The position numbers and the translations under genes were made by a program. 29,814 nt of DNA from Fomitopsis serialis (lineage: Eukaryota > Basidiomycota > Agaricomycetes > Polyporales > Fomitopsidaceae): assembly GCF_022376445.1 (NCBI RefSeq), contig NW_025955411.1, forward strand, positions 1 to 29,814. Reading direction: 5' to 3'. The notes below the pieces were generated by a model that was not told the origin of the DNA, did not search any database, and saw nothing but the letters and a program-made list of their open reading frames with translations. This document shows positions 11,291 to 21,082 of the stretch, piece by piece (position 1 is the first letter of the stretch; each line of letters opens with the position of its first letter).

Positions 11291-12092
11291 ATGGCAAGCA
11301 ACGAAGCCGATGGCTCTATGATCTTTGACTCTCTCCCATACTATGACAACGACCTGGAGCAATTCCCCTGTCCTGAGAGAGAAAGTAGAGAAGGAACTGG
11401 CTCGCGAAGCTAAGCCGTCACAGGCGTTGCATCCCCGCGTTCCTCCACCTGTAAACCTCTTCACAGTCAGTGCGCACCGTTTCTTAAGTGATCCCACACA
11501 ACGTACTGACCACGCCTCGCAGAACCACCCGCTGCTTGAAGCTGAGCTCACTCGCATCGAGTCTCATCAGCCACTACTTCCACTAGATACTACGCGGCAT
11601 CAGCTGCCAGGCCCCATAACCCGGGAATGAGGAGGAGTGGAGGTTCGCTTTGAAGAACGCACATGCACAACTTGAGTACCAACGACTCCGGTCAGTGTCC
11701 TTGGAGCCCAGTCTGCTACAATTGTCTAATCCCAACGTAGGCATACCAATCTAGCGCTTTGCAGCAGTACGGCTCGAACTCGTGGCGCATACACAACTAT
11801 CTCACGGACTTTACGGCGAATAACATCGAAAAGACGTTGGAAGAGTTGAAGAACCTGACTACCGAAGTCAACCGTGACCGGAAGAACACTCAGGTTGTCA
11901 CTGCCACTCCCGTGTCATGATTCTCGTTGACATTGTCAACAGGCGCGAATAGGGACACAGCTCACGTCGTTAGAAACACGATGGACAGAGCTCATTTCCA
12001 ATATCCTGCAGATCGAGATGGCCAATGTCGCTTTGGAGGCGGAGATTGACAGGCTGAACAAAACCGAGGCAGAGCTTGCAGCTGGTCTCTGA
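11291..12092 (+). CDS. Pre-mRNA-splicing factor SPF27 (BCAS2/Cwf7), with three apparent frameshifts
   Basis: Component of the Prp19 (NineTeen) complex of the spliceosome in the nucleus. Four exons: 11291-11465, 11523-11690, 11741-11893, 11943-12092. The start MASNEADGSMIFDSLPYYD, the middle NHPLLEAELTRIESHQPLLP and the coiled-coil C-terminal half (NNIEKTLEELKNLTTEVNRD, ISNILQIEMANVALEAEIDR) match this family in order. Three single-base shifts interrupt it: one C too many in the run 11365-11368, an extra T at 11628 that makes an early TGA, and a missing base in the T run at 11758-11760. With those three allowed for, the exons add up to exactly 215 codons (214 residues; human is 225). The first intron is 57 nt, in phase and without stops, so it could be retained. 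The shifts are probably sequence errors, since the gene is expected to be essential. Confidence 0.85.
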
Positions 12093-12206
12093 TGACGGCC
12101 CTCCCAAAATGTATATTTTAGTTGGTGTGTAGTATGTTAGCTATAACGATATGCGATGTAATGTGCCATACTGTCGTGTCGAGCCGCAGCGTTCTATTAT
12201 TGTCAC

Positions 12207-13492
12207 TCAGCTTTGTTTATCTAGGCTGGTGGCCCAGTGCGCAGTATCACATCGCGGTCCAAACATTAGCCATGATAATCTATGTGAAGGCACTCGCGAA
12301 GGCAACCGGAGGGAGGCGCAGGGCCATGCTCCTGTCTCTATGATCTCCTCCCATATGTGTTCGCATGAGCGAAAGAGGTCCAGCGTGGCCCTTGCGTTCT
12401 CAACCTGCCCCATGTTGTGTTCATTACGGCCCGGACGAAAGTACCATGTAGGTTCGGCTTACCGGGATTCCCCATGTAAACCGATGTGTCTCCCCATGAA
12501 TCGGTGCACGAGCGTCATCAACGGGAGCATGGCATTCGGTCTTGATCTGAGGCTGCGGCGGAAGGGCATAAAGAGGGCAATATCTCGCGTATCTATTGTG
12601 GAATGAGACAAACCCAATACCTGTAAGCATGTTACACCTGTGTCCGTTGACCAGCTACAGTGGTAACCATCTTACCGAAAGGGTTTGCCATAGAGCGTAG
12701 CCTATGATAATTTTTGTCCCGGATCAGCATGGCGACCTGTCTTTGCACCTCGATGAATGTCGGTGCTGCATGCAATTTATGAGTAGTGAGTCTTAACCAC
12801 CACGAAAGTACGAATACCTGATGCGAGTGCAGCCTGTTGGAGCCCTGTCTCAGCTGTCCTGTAGTCACTGACAGGTTGTCTGGCGATCATTGGTGAGCAC
12901 GCAGACAGGGGCAATTGATGGGTACGACAACGCACGTAGGTCGAACAAGTGAATCTAGAAGAATGTTTCCGCGGTAATCCACGACGCTGACACGCCTAGT
13001 AACATGCGCTATGAGTAGTGAAGGAGATCACCGACGCGAACGTGAACCACTGACGCGACCATGGGGAGTCTTGAAACAATGCCGTAGTATACAAGCTGAG
13101 CATCGACAGCGACATACCTGTTCGCGTATCGTAGTTAAGGTTTTGGTGATACACGTATATGTGGCCCGGCACTTACTTCCCCGGAGGGTGAACCTTCGCA
13201 AGGCGACCTCGTGTCTGTGTTCTTGCTTGTATCGGTGCCGCTCGATGAGGCCCCGGCAGATGGCTGTCCATGCCATACGCAGAGAGTCGGGGCTGGTCAA
13301 ACAAACAGCAATGGATGGGGGCTTAACTGAGTATCGCTACATCTCAGTCTTCCTTTCGCTTGGATCCGTTGAGACTCACAATTTGCAGCTTGAGGGGACT
13401 AGAGCGGCCAGCCTTCCGTTGTCCAAACTCGGTGCAAATGCGATACGCCGGCCACGAGTGTCAAATGGGCCCACGCCATCACGCAGTCTCAA
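12207..13492 (-). pseudogene. REX4-like DEDDh exonuclease homologue with lost catalytic residues and frame breaks
   Basis: Homologue of the REX4/ISG20 family of 3'-5' RNA exonucleases, to be read on the minus strand. Exons seen: about 13492-13380, 13292-13177, 13117-13055, 12995-12936, 12879-12818, 12765-12676, 12620-12463, 12404-12207. Recognisable pieces are ARVSVVDYRGNILLDSLVRP, QPVSDYRTAETGLQQAA, TFIEVQRQVAMLIRDK, VLGLSHSTIDTRDIALFMPF and VENARATLDLFRSC. The three acidic motifs are degenerate: the usual D-x-E reads DAQ, the ND of the second motif reads QT, and VED of the third reads VEN. The frame also breaks at the A run of 12711-12715 (one base extra) and does not match across the junctions 13177/13117 and 12463/12404. 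The 5' end is uncertain. Either a dying gene, or a pseudoenzyme whose frame breaks are sequence errors like those elsewhere in the window. Confidence 0.65.
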
Positions 13493-14136
13493 TAGACGTC
13501 AGGCTGGCACCATTGTGAGGGTTCGGATTTCCTGACAGATCCATACCAGCTGTGGCATCTTTGCCCCTCGTATGTCGAAGGCGTCTTGACGTGCTTCGCG
13601 ATGCGTGTAATCGACGGTCAGTGGTTTATTGCAGATGCCTGCGATGTCAGCAATGAACACACTTTGGGTGAGGTCTGCGTGGAATTTGATTAGTAGCCAT
13701 TTGCCGGGCAAGGAGCAGTGAACACACTGATCAGGCGGTTATGGCGACAAGTTGGATTCACCGTGAGCTCAAACGTCTGTCACTATTGCCACGAATTCAT
13801 CTAAGGAAGACTGATATATAAGTAAGACCATGTCTTCGGCTTCACTTCCAGGCTCAGAAGGTGACATGCCTACTTGGGGATGTAGAATAGTCAGCGTGTT
13901 CCGCATGCCATCCAGTCCAGACGGTGGCAGCAACACGCAGAACAACGACAGAAGTCTTTCAGGATACATCACCGGCGGTATATTTTCAGCGGCGCACCGT
14001 CTACCTATCGCTACAGATCGAATTATACAAGGGGTCGCAATCAAATTTCCTGCGCCGACCGTGTCGCCAAGCTCTGCCATGGCGGTCCCAGCGACCGAGT
14101 CAGACGAGGCGCGCAAAGTCGTGGCATGGCCACTCA
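13493..14136. other. Region between biotin synthase and the REX4-like gene
   Basis: About 640 nt; it may hold the 5' part or promoter of the REX4-like gene, both on the minus strand. The longest open frames (13769-14260 minus, 13830-14195 plus) overlap the biotin synthase end in other frames and are shadows. The minus frame 13499-13711 has a slightly coding-like middle but no known motif. Confidence 0.35.
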
Positions 14137-15670
14137 CTAAATTGACTGGGCCTGCGTTACTGCCGACAGGTCGTCCACAAGCGCCCCGGAGTTGACTCTC
14201 GAAGTCTCCTTCCGTGCAACGCTGACCTGCTCGAAGCTGTGCATCCCTTCGAGGCCCCATCTCGCCATCATGGCTTTGTCTTCATCCCAAGGAGAGCCTG
14301 TGACATGAGATAGAGTCAGTCAGGACTGTCATGAAGGGGAACGGAACGGCGAACATACATGGTGTCGTGAGCATCTGCTCGCCGGTGAAGATGGCGTTAG
14401 CTCCGGCCATGAAGCACATCGCCTGCTTCGACTCGTCGAGAGTCTGGCGACCTGCAGCGAGTCTAATTATAGTCTGTGGCAACACTATCCTGGCAGTGGC
14501 AATCGTCCGGAGTAGCGTTTGGTAAGGGACAGACTATGAAGACGACACGGTGAGCGCCAATCACACCCATATACACAAATCGGTCACTTGCTTCGTTGTT
14601 CTCGAGCGGCGTGCCCTTTATTGGCACGAGAGCATTGACAGGGAATGACTCGGGGTGTTCTGGCATACTGAGACGGTCTCAGACAAAGTACTGTTGTTAC
14701 TGAATCCACGCCCACGTACCTGGACACCTCCCAGATCAAACCAACTCTATCCTTGTCTGTCTCGCCGAGGCCAAGAATACCGCCGGAGCACACACTGATT
14801 CCTGCCTCGCGCACCGCCGAGATCGTGTCCAGACGCTCGTCATAGGAACGCGTGGTGATGACCTGGAGTCAACGACAGATGAGGTGCACTCAACCCCGCG
14901 GGCAGCCTGTGTGCGCACCTCGGGGTAGAACTCTCGCGACGTGTCAAGGTTGTGGTTATATGCTGTCAAGCCACTGGGCATCGTCCGTAATCAGGCAAAA
15001 AGCAGCGAGGTAGACAGAGCCGTAGAGACGCACGCTTCCTTCAACTGCTTCGCCTGCTCAGGGGACAGCATGCCCAACGTTGTGCATACCTCCATACCCA
15101 TCCCCCGGACTTCTCGTACCATGTGCAGGATCTTCTCGAAACCACGCTTGCGACCGGCCAAGTCTCTCCACGCCGCGCCCATGCAGAACCGAGTGCTTCC
15201 GTTCTCTTTAGCCTTCCGGGCGGCTTCGAGCACGGGTTCGACATCAACAAGACGAGATGCCTTCGTGTCCGTCTGATACCGGGACGACTGCGAGCAGTAC
15301 GAGCCTGCAACAAGTGTCAATCTACCTCAGCTGTCGCTGCGGAGGAGATAAAATACTCGCAATCCTCCGAGCACCCACCCGCTGTCGCACGCTATGAACT
15401 TCTGCTAGGCGGATCAATACCGGGATGCGACGCACTTTTGATGTTCATGAGGGTACACAATTGAATCTTGCTCGGGTCATGGTGCTCTCGATGTACGGTT
15501 GCTGCTCTGAAAGTGAGATCCAGCAGCGGGCTGTCGTAAATCTTCTGGATCTCGAGCTTCGTCCAGTCATGGCGGACAGCAGAGGTGACGACACGCGCTT
15601 GAGGTGCATGGGTAGCAAGGCATCGCGCACGCAGCGCAGGAACGCGGAAAGAGTGGCGGACGTGAAGCAT
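14137..15670 (-). CDS. BIO2: Biotin synthase (BioB/Bio2), radical SAM enzyme, eight exons
   Basis: Converts dethiobiotin to biotin using S-adenosylmethionine and iron-sulfur clusters; mitochondrial in yeast. Exons: 15670-15436, 15381-15361, 15304-15034, 14973-14919, 14862-14720, 14667-14577, 14533-14359, 14297-14137; total 383 residues (yeast Bio2 about 375). The N-terminus [17 protein letters not shown] resembles a mitochondrial presequence. The radical SAM motif CSEDCSYC is complete once the intron after the 21-nt second exon is read as GC-AG (15360-15305), which splits the second Cys codon. Other ligand or active-site regions: [46 protein letters not shown] and the Arg in [11 protein letters not shown]. 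The sixth intron is least sure: a 43-nt intron keeps the frame but adds SDRF before VPYQ, while the donor at 14586 fits homologues better but is off by one base. No other biotin gene is adjacent. Confidence 0.96.
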
Positions 15671-15998
15671 GGCGTGCAGTTGCGATGAGCGGGACGTGCA
15701 GGCGTGGTTTATGGACGCGGGCTCTGGGGGCTAACACCGCAGGACGAGCACGGCTGGCGGAATTTGAGGGGCGATTTGCGACCGGGGTGGCCAGTCGGGT
15801 ATGCTGGGGCACTGGGGACTCGAGCCGATCTCGATCTCTGATCATATCTCAAGTAATCCAATCTCACTCTGTCGTTCTGTCGTTGCTTGCCTGGCGCTTC
15901 GCCACCGACCTCCCAAACTTCTGCAGCCTGGGTAGCATGCATGCGGCACAGACATTGTCAATGTTGATATTTTTCAGGCGCTGTACGGCAACGTCACC
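15671..15998. other. Intergenic region upstream of biotin synthase
   Basis: Presumed promoter of the biotin synthase gene and 3' flank of the unresolved minus-strand region. Open frames here (for example 15709-15942 minus) have skewed composition and no motif. No element was identified. Confidence 0.4.
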
Positions 15999-17348
15999 TT
16001 AGGCGAGCTGGTCATAACCACCTTCCATACGAAGACATAGCTTGAACTTCGTACTTTGAGGGGAGGCTGCGATGAACTGGGTGTACTTAGGTGCACTGTC
16101 GACGCTATACTAGTAAGTCGCTGATTCTCGTCTGCATAGTTCTGTTGGTATGCCCTTCAAATCCAGGTGTCGTAACGCCCGAACATCGCGGCGTAGACGA
16201 GTCACCAGCAGCGTGAATGCTCCACTGGCATGTCACAGCGGTCCAGGCCCTCCCTGACCGCCTCTCTCACGAATTCCCCATGTCGGTGGTCAGGATTTTC
16301 GCAAAATGACGCTTGGTGTTTCGACTGACGACTCTGCATACAGCCTACTCCCACTACTGCTGATTCAAGAGAATACACAAGGGAGACTCGCTTTCGCGGC
16401 ATCGGGTGAATAGTCCATAATGCACTGACAGTTCGTGTGTGTCCCGCCCGCCCATGGATATAATGTTTGAATCCAGAAGGTGGGCTTGCATGTCGACTAC
16501 CTCGAAACGTGTACATATTCGTCTTGCCGTGGAGTACGGAAGGAATGGCTTGCACCTATCTCACCCCAGAAAAGCTACGTCACGAGCGGGGTGAGTCTTC
16601 GAATGCTTGCTCCACGGACGCGCACAACCTTGCTCACAAGTGCCACAGATAACTTACTTAGGGTGAGTTGCCCTGGCCGTAGGCGGGAAGGCGTTCCATG
16701 AGGAAGGTACAACTGTCCGCATTTGTCCTACGATCTCCCCTGCTGAATAATTCGTTCACAGGTCGCCCTTGCGATTCTGATCAAGCCCCTTTCGAATTCT
16801 ACACGACAGAAACGTTGCGAACAACATGACATCCCATGATCGCTATGTCGTCACATCCCACTAAGTTATGAGCAGACGATAGCTTGCGTTTCTATCAGCT
16901 CCGGATCCTGAGACTGACACGAGCGGTAAATTGTGGCTCCGATGTTCTCTAAGCCCCACACAACGTAGCAGTGGAGTGGGCAGGTAATCTAGTTCCGTTT
17001 TAGCCTACCCCTGCTTTCGTATGCCCAAGACAAGGCAAGTGGATGATCTTGCCGCTGTGATCTTTGGGCTCCAAATAAAATAGGTCTCCGTATCAGATTC
17101 TGCAGACAGTGTCAACTGCGTCACAGAGCATCTCCGGGACAGTGGTCCTGCAGTCCTCCGCGGACATGTAGGTAAGTTATGAATGAATCGGTTGATCGGG
17201 GATGTCCAATGGCTGACATACTAATGCGCGACTTACCCTCCTTTAGGACTATCGCGGGCGAGTTGACGTGATTCGCGAAGAACATTTTCATGCACGTTGA
17301 AGATATCCAATTACGGCGTGGCGAATGCGCAACATTTCGGTGTGGCAC
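15999..17348 (-). other. Coding-like fragments of an unidentified, intron-rich minus-strand gene
   Basis: No long open frame exists, yet a series of short segments on the minus strand have protein-like composition, G/C-rich third positions and splice signals at their ends. Examples, in order of transcription: KMFFANHVNSPAIVLKEG followed by a GTAAGT donor (to about 17237), KDHSGKIIHLPCLGHTKAG (about 17064-17010), ENIGATIYRSCQSQDPELIE (about 16950-16890), FLMERLPAYGQGNSP (about 16710-16666), LFWGEIGASHSFRTPRQDEY (about 16572-16505), IMDYSPDAAKASLP, RHFAKILTTDMGN, and an end VDSAPKYTQFIAASPQSTKF...GGYDQLA with stop at 15999. Adjacent pieces often sit in clashing frames, as if single bases were lost or gained. 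I could not assign a family. Either a real gene damaged by sequence errors or a decayed one. Confidence 0.35.
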
Positions 17349-17655
17349 CGATATCTACCCCATTCTCGTATGGACAGCGTCACTGCACCACTCTTCGGGC
17401 GAGTACAGCGAAGACACTTCGTTGTGTTCGCATCGTGCGCTGACACGCGGCATGCATATACATAGGGCTGCCAGTGATAGAAATACAGTATGCGAGTCAC
17501 GGCCTTTTATAAGTAAGGTCCATGAGTATGCTTGTGTCCAGATATGGTGATGGTATGAATATCTCGTACAGCCAGAACAAGAGAAAAACAATGACGCAGC
17601 AGACATCCGAGTTATGGCATCGTGATGCAAGGTATAGCCGTATTAAGCACGGCGA

Positions 17656-18499
17656 TTAAGGAGGCTCCTGCGCTGAATGCGTGTCAATCTGGGTACGAAC
17701 AATTCATAGCGTGGTTCGCCGCTGACCTTCGTCGTCTCAGACGCTGCCCGCAGCGATAGCACGGCCTTCGTGGTTTCCGCCACTGAAGGACCTTGAAGCA
17801 TAGTCGATTGACTGTATACCTGCGACAGTGTTCGTCATCCGGGGTCAAACACCGCGCGAGTAAATGAATCTGACCTTGGGATGATCGAGGAGACTTGTCC
17901 CTCGGTGGAGACGTTCGGCGGGAGGCATCTTTTGCCTTCTCACTGTCCATAGCCTGGCGGGCGACATCCCATTGCCGGGATGTGTACTCAGCCAGTTCGC
18001 GCGAGTATCGTTGCTTCTGAGTCTCCACGGAGCGCATGTCGCGATAGGTGGCTGTGGCAGTCATGGCGGAATGGAGAGTGCACGGCGGCAGGCGAGAAGT
18101 AACGGTGAGATGGGAAAAAGTCCTTGCCAGACGGATCGTCTCGGGGTACACTATATACTCGCCTGCGAATTGATGATGTTATGCTGCCTCCGCTCCGTTT
18201 CTCCAGGCGACATACTCCACGTCTGTCCACTGACGCCATGCTCCATATGCGGCAGGTCTTCAAGATCACAGCGCGGGGTTTCAAATTGTGGCGCCCGCCA
18301 CATCTATGCGTTGTGGCTGCCGAATTGACCAAGGCCGCACTCCTACTCACTGCGGTAATGCGCTCACGACACTCAGAAAGGACTGGTTTGTCTTTGACAG
18401 GAGCTGACCATCCTGCTTTTGACTAACCCGAGATCAGCCATCATTACTCCTTGCAATTGGTGAAGGTTTGTCGTAGTCGATGTGCTCAGGCAGTGCCAT
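17656..18499 (-). CDS. Hypothetical protein, about 170 aa, Ser/Arg-rich C-terminal half
   Basis: I do not recognise this protein. Well-supported exons: 18303-18159, 18051-17875, 17819-17743, 17688-17656, with agreeing phases and consensus splice sites. They encode MWRAPQFETPRCDLEDLPHM, then ERRQHNIINSQA, TYRDMRSVETQKQRYSRELA, a charged SEKAKDASRRTSPPRDK stretch, SIDYASRSFSGGNHEG and an end THSAQEPP. Upstream, KAGWSAPVKDKPVLSECRER (about 18420-18351, followed by a GTGAGT donor) is clearly coding-like. So is a possible start at 18499 (MALPEHIDYDKPSPIARSND), but these two pieces are in different frames with only about 20 nt between them and no room for an intron. If the first exon is not real, translation could begin at 18303. 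The protein is probably soluble; no membrane segment or signal is seen. Confidence 0.5.
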
Positions 18500-18862
18500 G
18501 GTAGTCCCAAACCAGCTTTGTTATGCATCGAACGACAGCGTACATATATACGAATATACAAATGGACAACAATGCGAAGGAAAATGCGAGGCACCAGAAT
18601 TACAAAGTCCCTATGCTACGTAGTGTTCGCGACACTAATGATATGTAAAGCTACAGTGAACCAGCCATGGAAACAGCGACTATTGACACAGATGACCGAG
18701 CATGCAAGTGCGCGATGGTAAGGTATATGTGGAATGCACGTTGATCGTCCTCGTTGTATCTTCATGATAGGCATTCTTGCAAGCGCGGGCTAGCCGCGTC
18801 GATGCGGTCGTGGAGAATGTCGAAAGGAGTGTGAGGACAATCGTTTTGGATGTCTGATGCGC
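18500..18862. other. Intergenic region downstream of the BTG-domain gene
   Basis: Promoter side of the 17656-18499 gene and 3' flank of the BTG-domain gene. AT-richer than its surroundings, with several short ATAT stretches near 18540-18560. No gene is seen. Confidence 0.4.
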
Positions 18863-19849
18863 TTACGCGCGGGAAGAGCGCCAGTTGGAGCTCCAGGCCT
18901 TCGTCCTGGGGGCAGCGGGCGCTGGCTTGGCCTGAGGAGCAGGGCGCCCCCCACCGAGCATGACACCGCCAGTCAAGACGGTGGTCTTGCCTCCGTCATA
19001 GTTCGTGACGTCCGTCTTGGACGTGTCAATGAAGACCCGCGCCTGCCTTGCCTTCTCGCGACGAGAGAGCGTGGCCTTGGACTTCTCCTGCTCCGGAGAC
19101 AAGGACACGGTGGTGGCGGAGCTGAACGACGCAGCGCTGCCGTTGGAGAAGAAGGAGAAGCCCGAGCTGGAGCTGGAAGAGCTGGAGCGAGAGTGCATGG
19201 ACGTGGCCGAACAGACGGAGTCAGGGGAGGACGTCTTGGAGCGAGCGGGGACGGGGACGTTGGGGAACTGCGTGAGGATCGGCGTCAACCAAGTAGGCTC
19301 TCGGACTTCGTCCGCGATCATAGCAAAGAGCTGCTCGTCTTCGTCTTCGTCTGTCTCGAGGAGCTGCTGCGCGAGCGTCTTGTTCGGAGACGGCGTGGAA
19401 ATCGCAGCAGGCTGACGGCGCGCCTCGGCCTTGCCCTCCTTCACGAGGTCTTCGGACCAGACAGTGAAGTACTTGCTCACTTTGCCCGTTTCCCAGTTGC
19501 CGAAGCGAACTGAGATGCAGCCGGGGTCAATGAAGAGGTCGAACTCGATACCGCCGAGGAGGGCGATCCACTCCGTCCACTCCACCTTCGCGCTCTTGCA
19601 AGCGTTGTAGATGGAACGAGGAGGGACGGCGTGGGGAGAGAGCGTGAGGCAACGGCGACCGGACCCGCGGAGAGGCTCGGTAGGGACCCAAGAGGACGCG
19701 AACTGGGAGGTGAGGTTCGCCTCGAGTGCAAGCTGGAGCTTGATAATGGCCGTGGCGGAGTAACGTACGATTAGGGGGCGGGTAAGGTAAGCGATCGCCT
19801 GTGCGAGGGTGACGGAGAGGGTGCCAAACGTGGTGGTGGAAGCGGCCAT
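18863..19849 (-). CDS. BTG/Tob-domain (anti-proliferative) protein
   Basis: Single-exon gene, 328 residues. The N-terminal 120 residues form a BTG domain: helices around AIAYLTRPL and KLQLALEANLTSQF, box-A-like GSGRRCLTLSPHAVPPRSIY, and the box-B-like strand region LGGIEFDLFIDPGCISVRFG. In animals this domain binds the Caf1/Pop2 deadenylase of the CCR4-NOT complex and promotes mRNA poly(A) shortening; that role is inferred here, not shown. The C-terminal 200 residues are disordered. They contain an acidic patch TDEDEDEQLFAMIADE, a Ser-rich run (about residues 218-245) and a basic, Ala/Pro-rich end with AWSSNW. The absence of introns is unusual in this window. Some fungi have such proteins, but they are much less studied than the animal BTG/Tob proteins. 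Confidence 0.85.
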   Translation of the reverse strand: MAASTTTFGTLSVTLAQAIAYLTRPLIVRYSATAIIKLQLALEANLTSQFASSWVPTEPLRGSGRRCLTLSPHAVPPRSIYNACKSAKVEWTEWIALLGGIEFDLFIDPGCISVRFGNWETGKVSKYFTVWSEDLVKEGKAEARRQPAAISTPSPNKTLAQQLLETDEDEDEQLFAMIADEVREPTWLTPILTQFPNVPVPARSKTSSPDSVCSATSMHSRSSSSSSSSGFSFFSNGSAASFSSATTVSLSPEQEKSKATLSRREKARQARVFIDTSKTDVTNYDGGKTTVLTGGVMLGGGRPAPQAKPAPAAPRTKAWSSNWRSSRA

Positions 19850-20755
19850 GGCGATGAGAGACGTTGTATCAGGCGTTATGTGGTTAAAAGAAAGGCGGTA
19901 GTTGACGAGAGCGAGTGAAGGTGCGTTGCGAAGTGGATCGACCTGCGATGGGGTTGCGGTAGAGGCTCGCTGAAACTGAGACGTGAAGGGGTATGCGATA
20001 GAGTGGCTGATGAGGCGTGCAGATGGAGTCGTGTAGGGCGACGAGTGTCGATGGATGCGACAAGTTTAACGAAAGGTCTAGACCGGTGGGAAATCAGCTC
20101 GGGCACAAAGGAGCCCACAGGGGGCGATGCTCACCTAACAAGAGGCTGGTCTGGGACTAACGAGAGGAGGATGCAGTGGGAACCAAGTCCTGGGTTGGTG
20201 GAAGTAGGGCGACGGCGGGGCATTACTTATAATGAACGCGGGTCGGCTGGGGCGTCTAGGCAGAACAATGGCGACGATAGCGGCGGTGCGGGCGTAGCCA
20301 AGCGAGAACAAAAGACGGCCTTGTAACAAAAACGACTTGTGCACGCTTCCCAAACAGCTGCCTTATTCGGACACAATGACTGCCCGCTTCGCTGTTTCAC
20401 CCCACGTGGCCTGTCTTGCTCGGCAACTGCCATTATGCTGTTCACGCCCCCTTCACACTCGTAATAGGCACACAGAAGCCATCTGGCCTCGTCTACGCCG
20501 TAGTCTCTCTGATGGGCTCAGCTCTCCATTATTATCCTCCATATCCGCCCACGTCTTCCGCCGTCCCGCTGCATGCGACACCGTATTGCCAAGGCGCGAC
20601 TGAGCGATACTTCCGTGAAGGGCTTTGATAATGCGCGGCGCCACCCCCTTTGAGTCAACTTGTGGCATCTTGTCGATGCCGAAGTGGTTGTCTCGCAAAT
20701 ACGTACGTCCGCGCGTTTCGTCCGCGCTCAAACCAGTGAGTACCATTGTAGATGG

Positions 20756-20776
20756 ATATATATATATATATATATA
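20756..20776. repeat. (AT)n microsatellite, 21 nt
   Basis: Perfect alternating A/T run of 21 bases in non-coding sequence. It may form a length polymorphism between nuclei or strains. It also creates artificial Tyr-Ile repeats in overlapping open frames, which helps to reject them. Confidence 0.95.
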
Positions 20777-21082
20777 CATGACCGAGGCGCATTCGTATGT
20801 TTTGATTGCAGAGCGCATCGATAAGTAGGCAGCGCTGCAGCCCCAAACCGTCTCCTGCGGCATCCGCAAAAGGTTATTCACCGTATTGCCGGCGAGATGG
20901 TAGCGTTGAGTAGCCGCTTCTGTCAAGCTTCATGCCCTATTCACAACGGATGAGTCACTGCGAGTTATATACATATGTAGTTCTTACCCGTCGAGGGCGA
21001 CTGAAGTAATACCGAGTGCTTGAGGCCGTCGTGAACGATTAGAGAGCTTTGGACAAAGCAGAGAGGTCGTGTGCAACCCGAT

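Noticed and set aside
12151..12606. 151-codon plus-strand open frame
   Set aside because: Antisense to the REX4-like exons, whose homology fixes the minus strand.
13769..14260. 163-codon minus-strand open frame near the biotin synthase end
   Set aside because: It is the wrong frame over the last biotin synthase exon; the correct frame ends at 14137 with a family-like C-terminus.
18857..19513. 218-codon plus-strand open frame
   Set aside because: Exact antisense shadow of the BTG-domain gene; Arg/Gly-rich translation typical of the reverse of a GC-rich coding strand.
20003..20326. 108-codon plus-strand open frame in the upstream region of the BTG-domain gene
   Set aside because: Composition is skewed by GC-rich antisense sequence, there is no recognisable motif, and it lies in a likely promoter.
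20416..20668. Opposed open frames (20416-20628 plus, 20453-20668 minus) with protein-like translations
   Set aside because: They overlap antisense, at most one could be real, and neither shows a domain, splice context or clear codon bias.
20453..20926. 157-residue minus-strand open frame containing Tyr-Ile repeats
   Set aside because: The repeat is the translated (AT)n microsatellite; the frame runs through non-coding sequence by chance.
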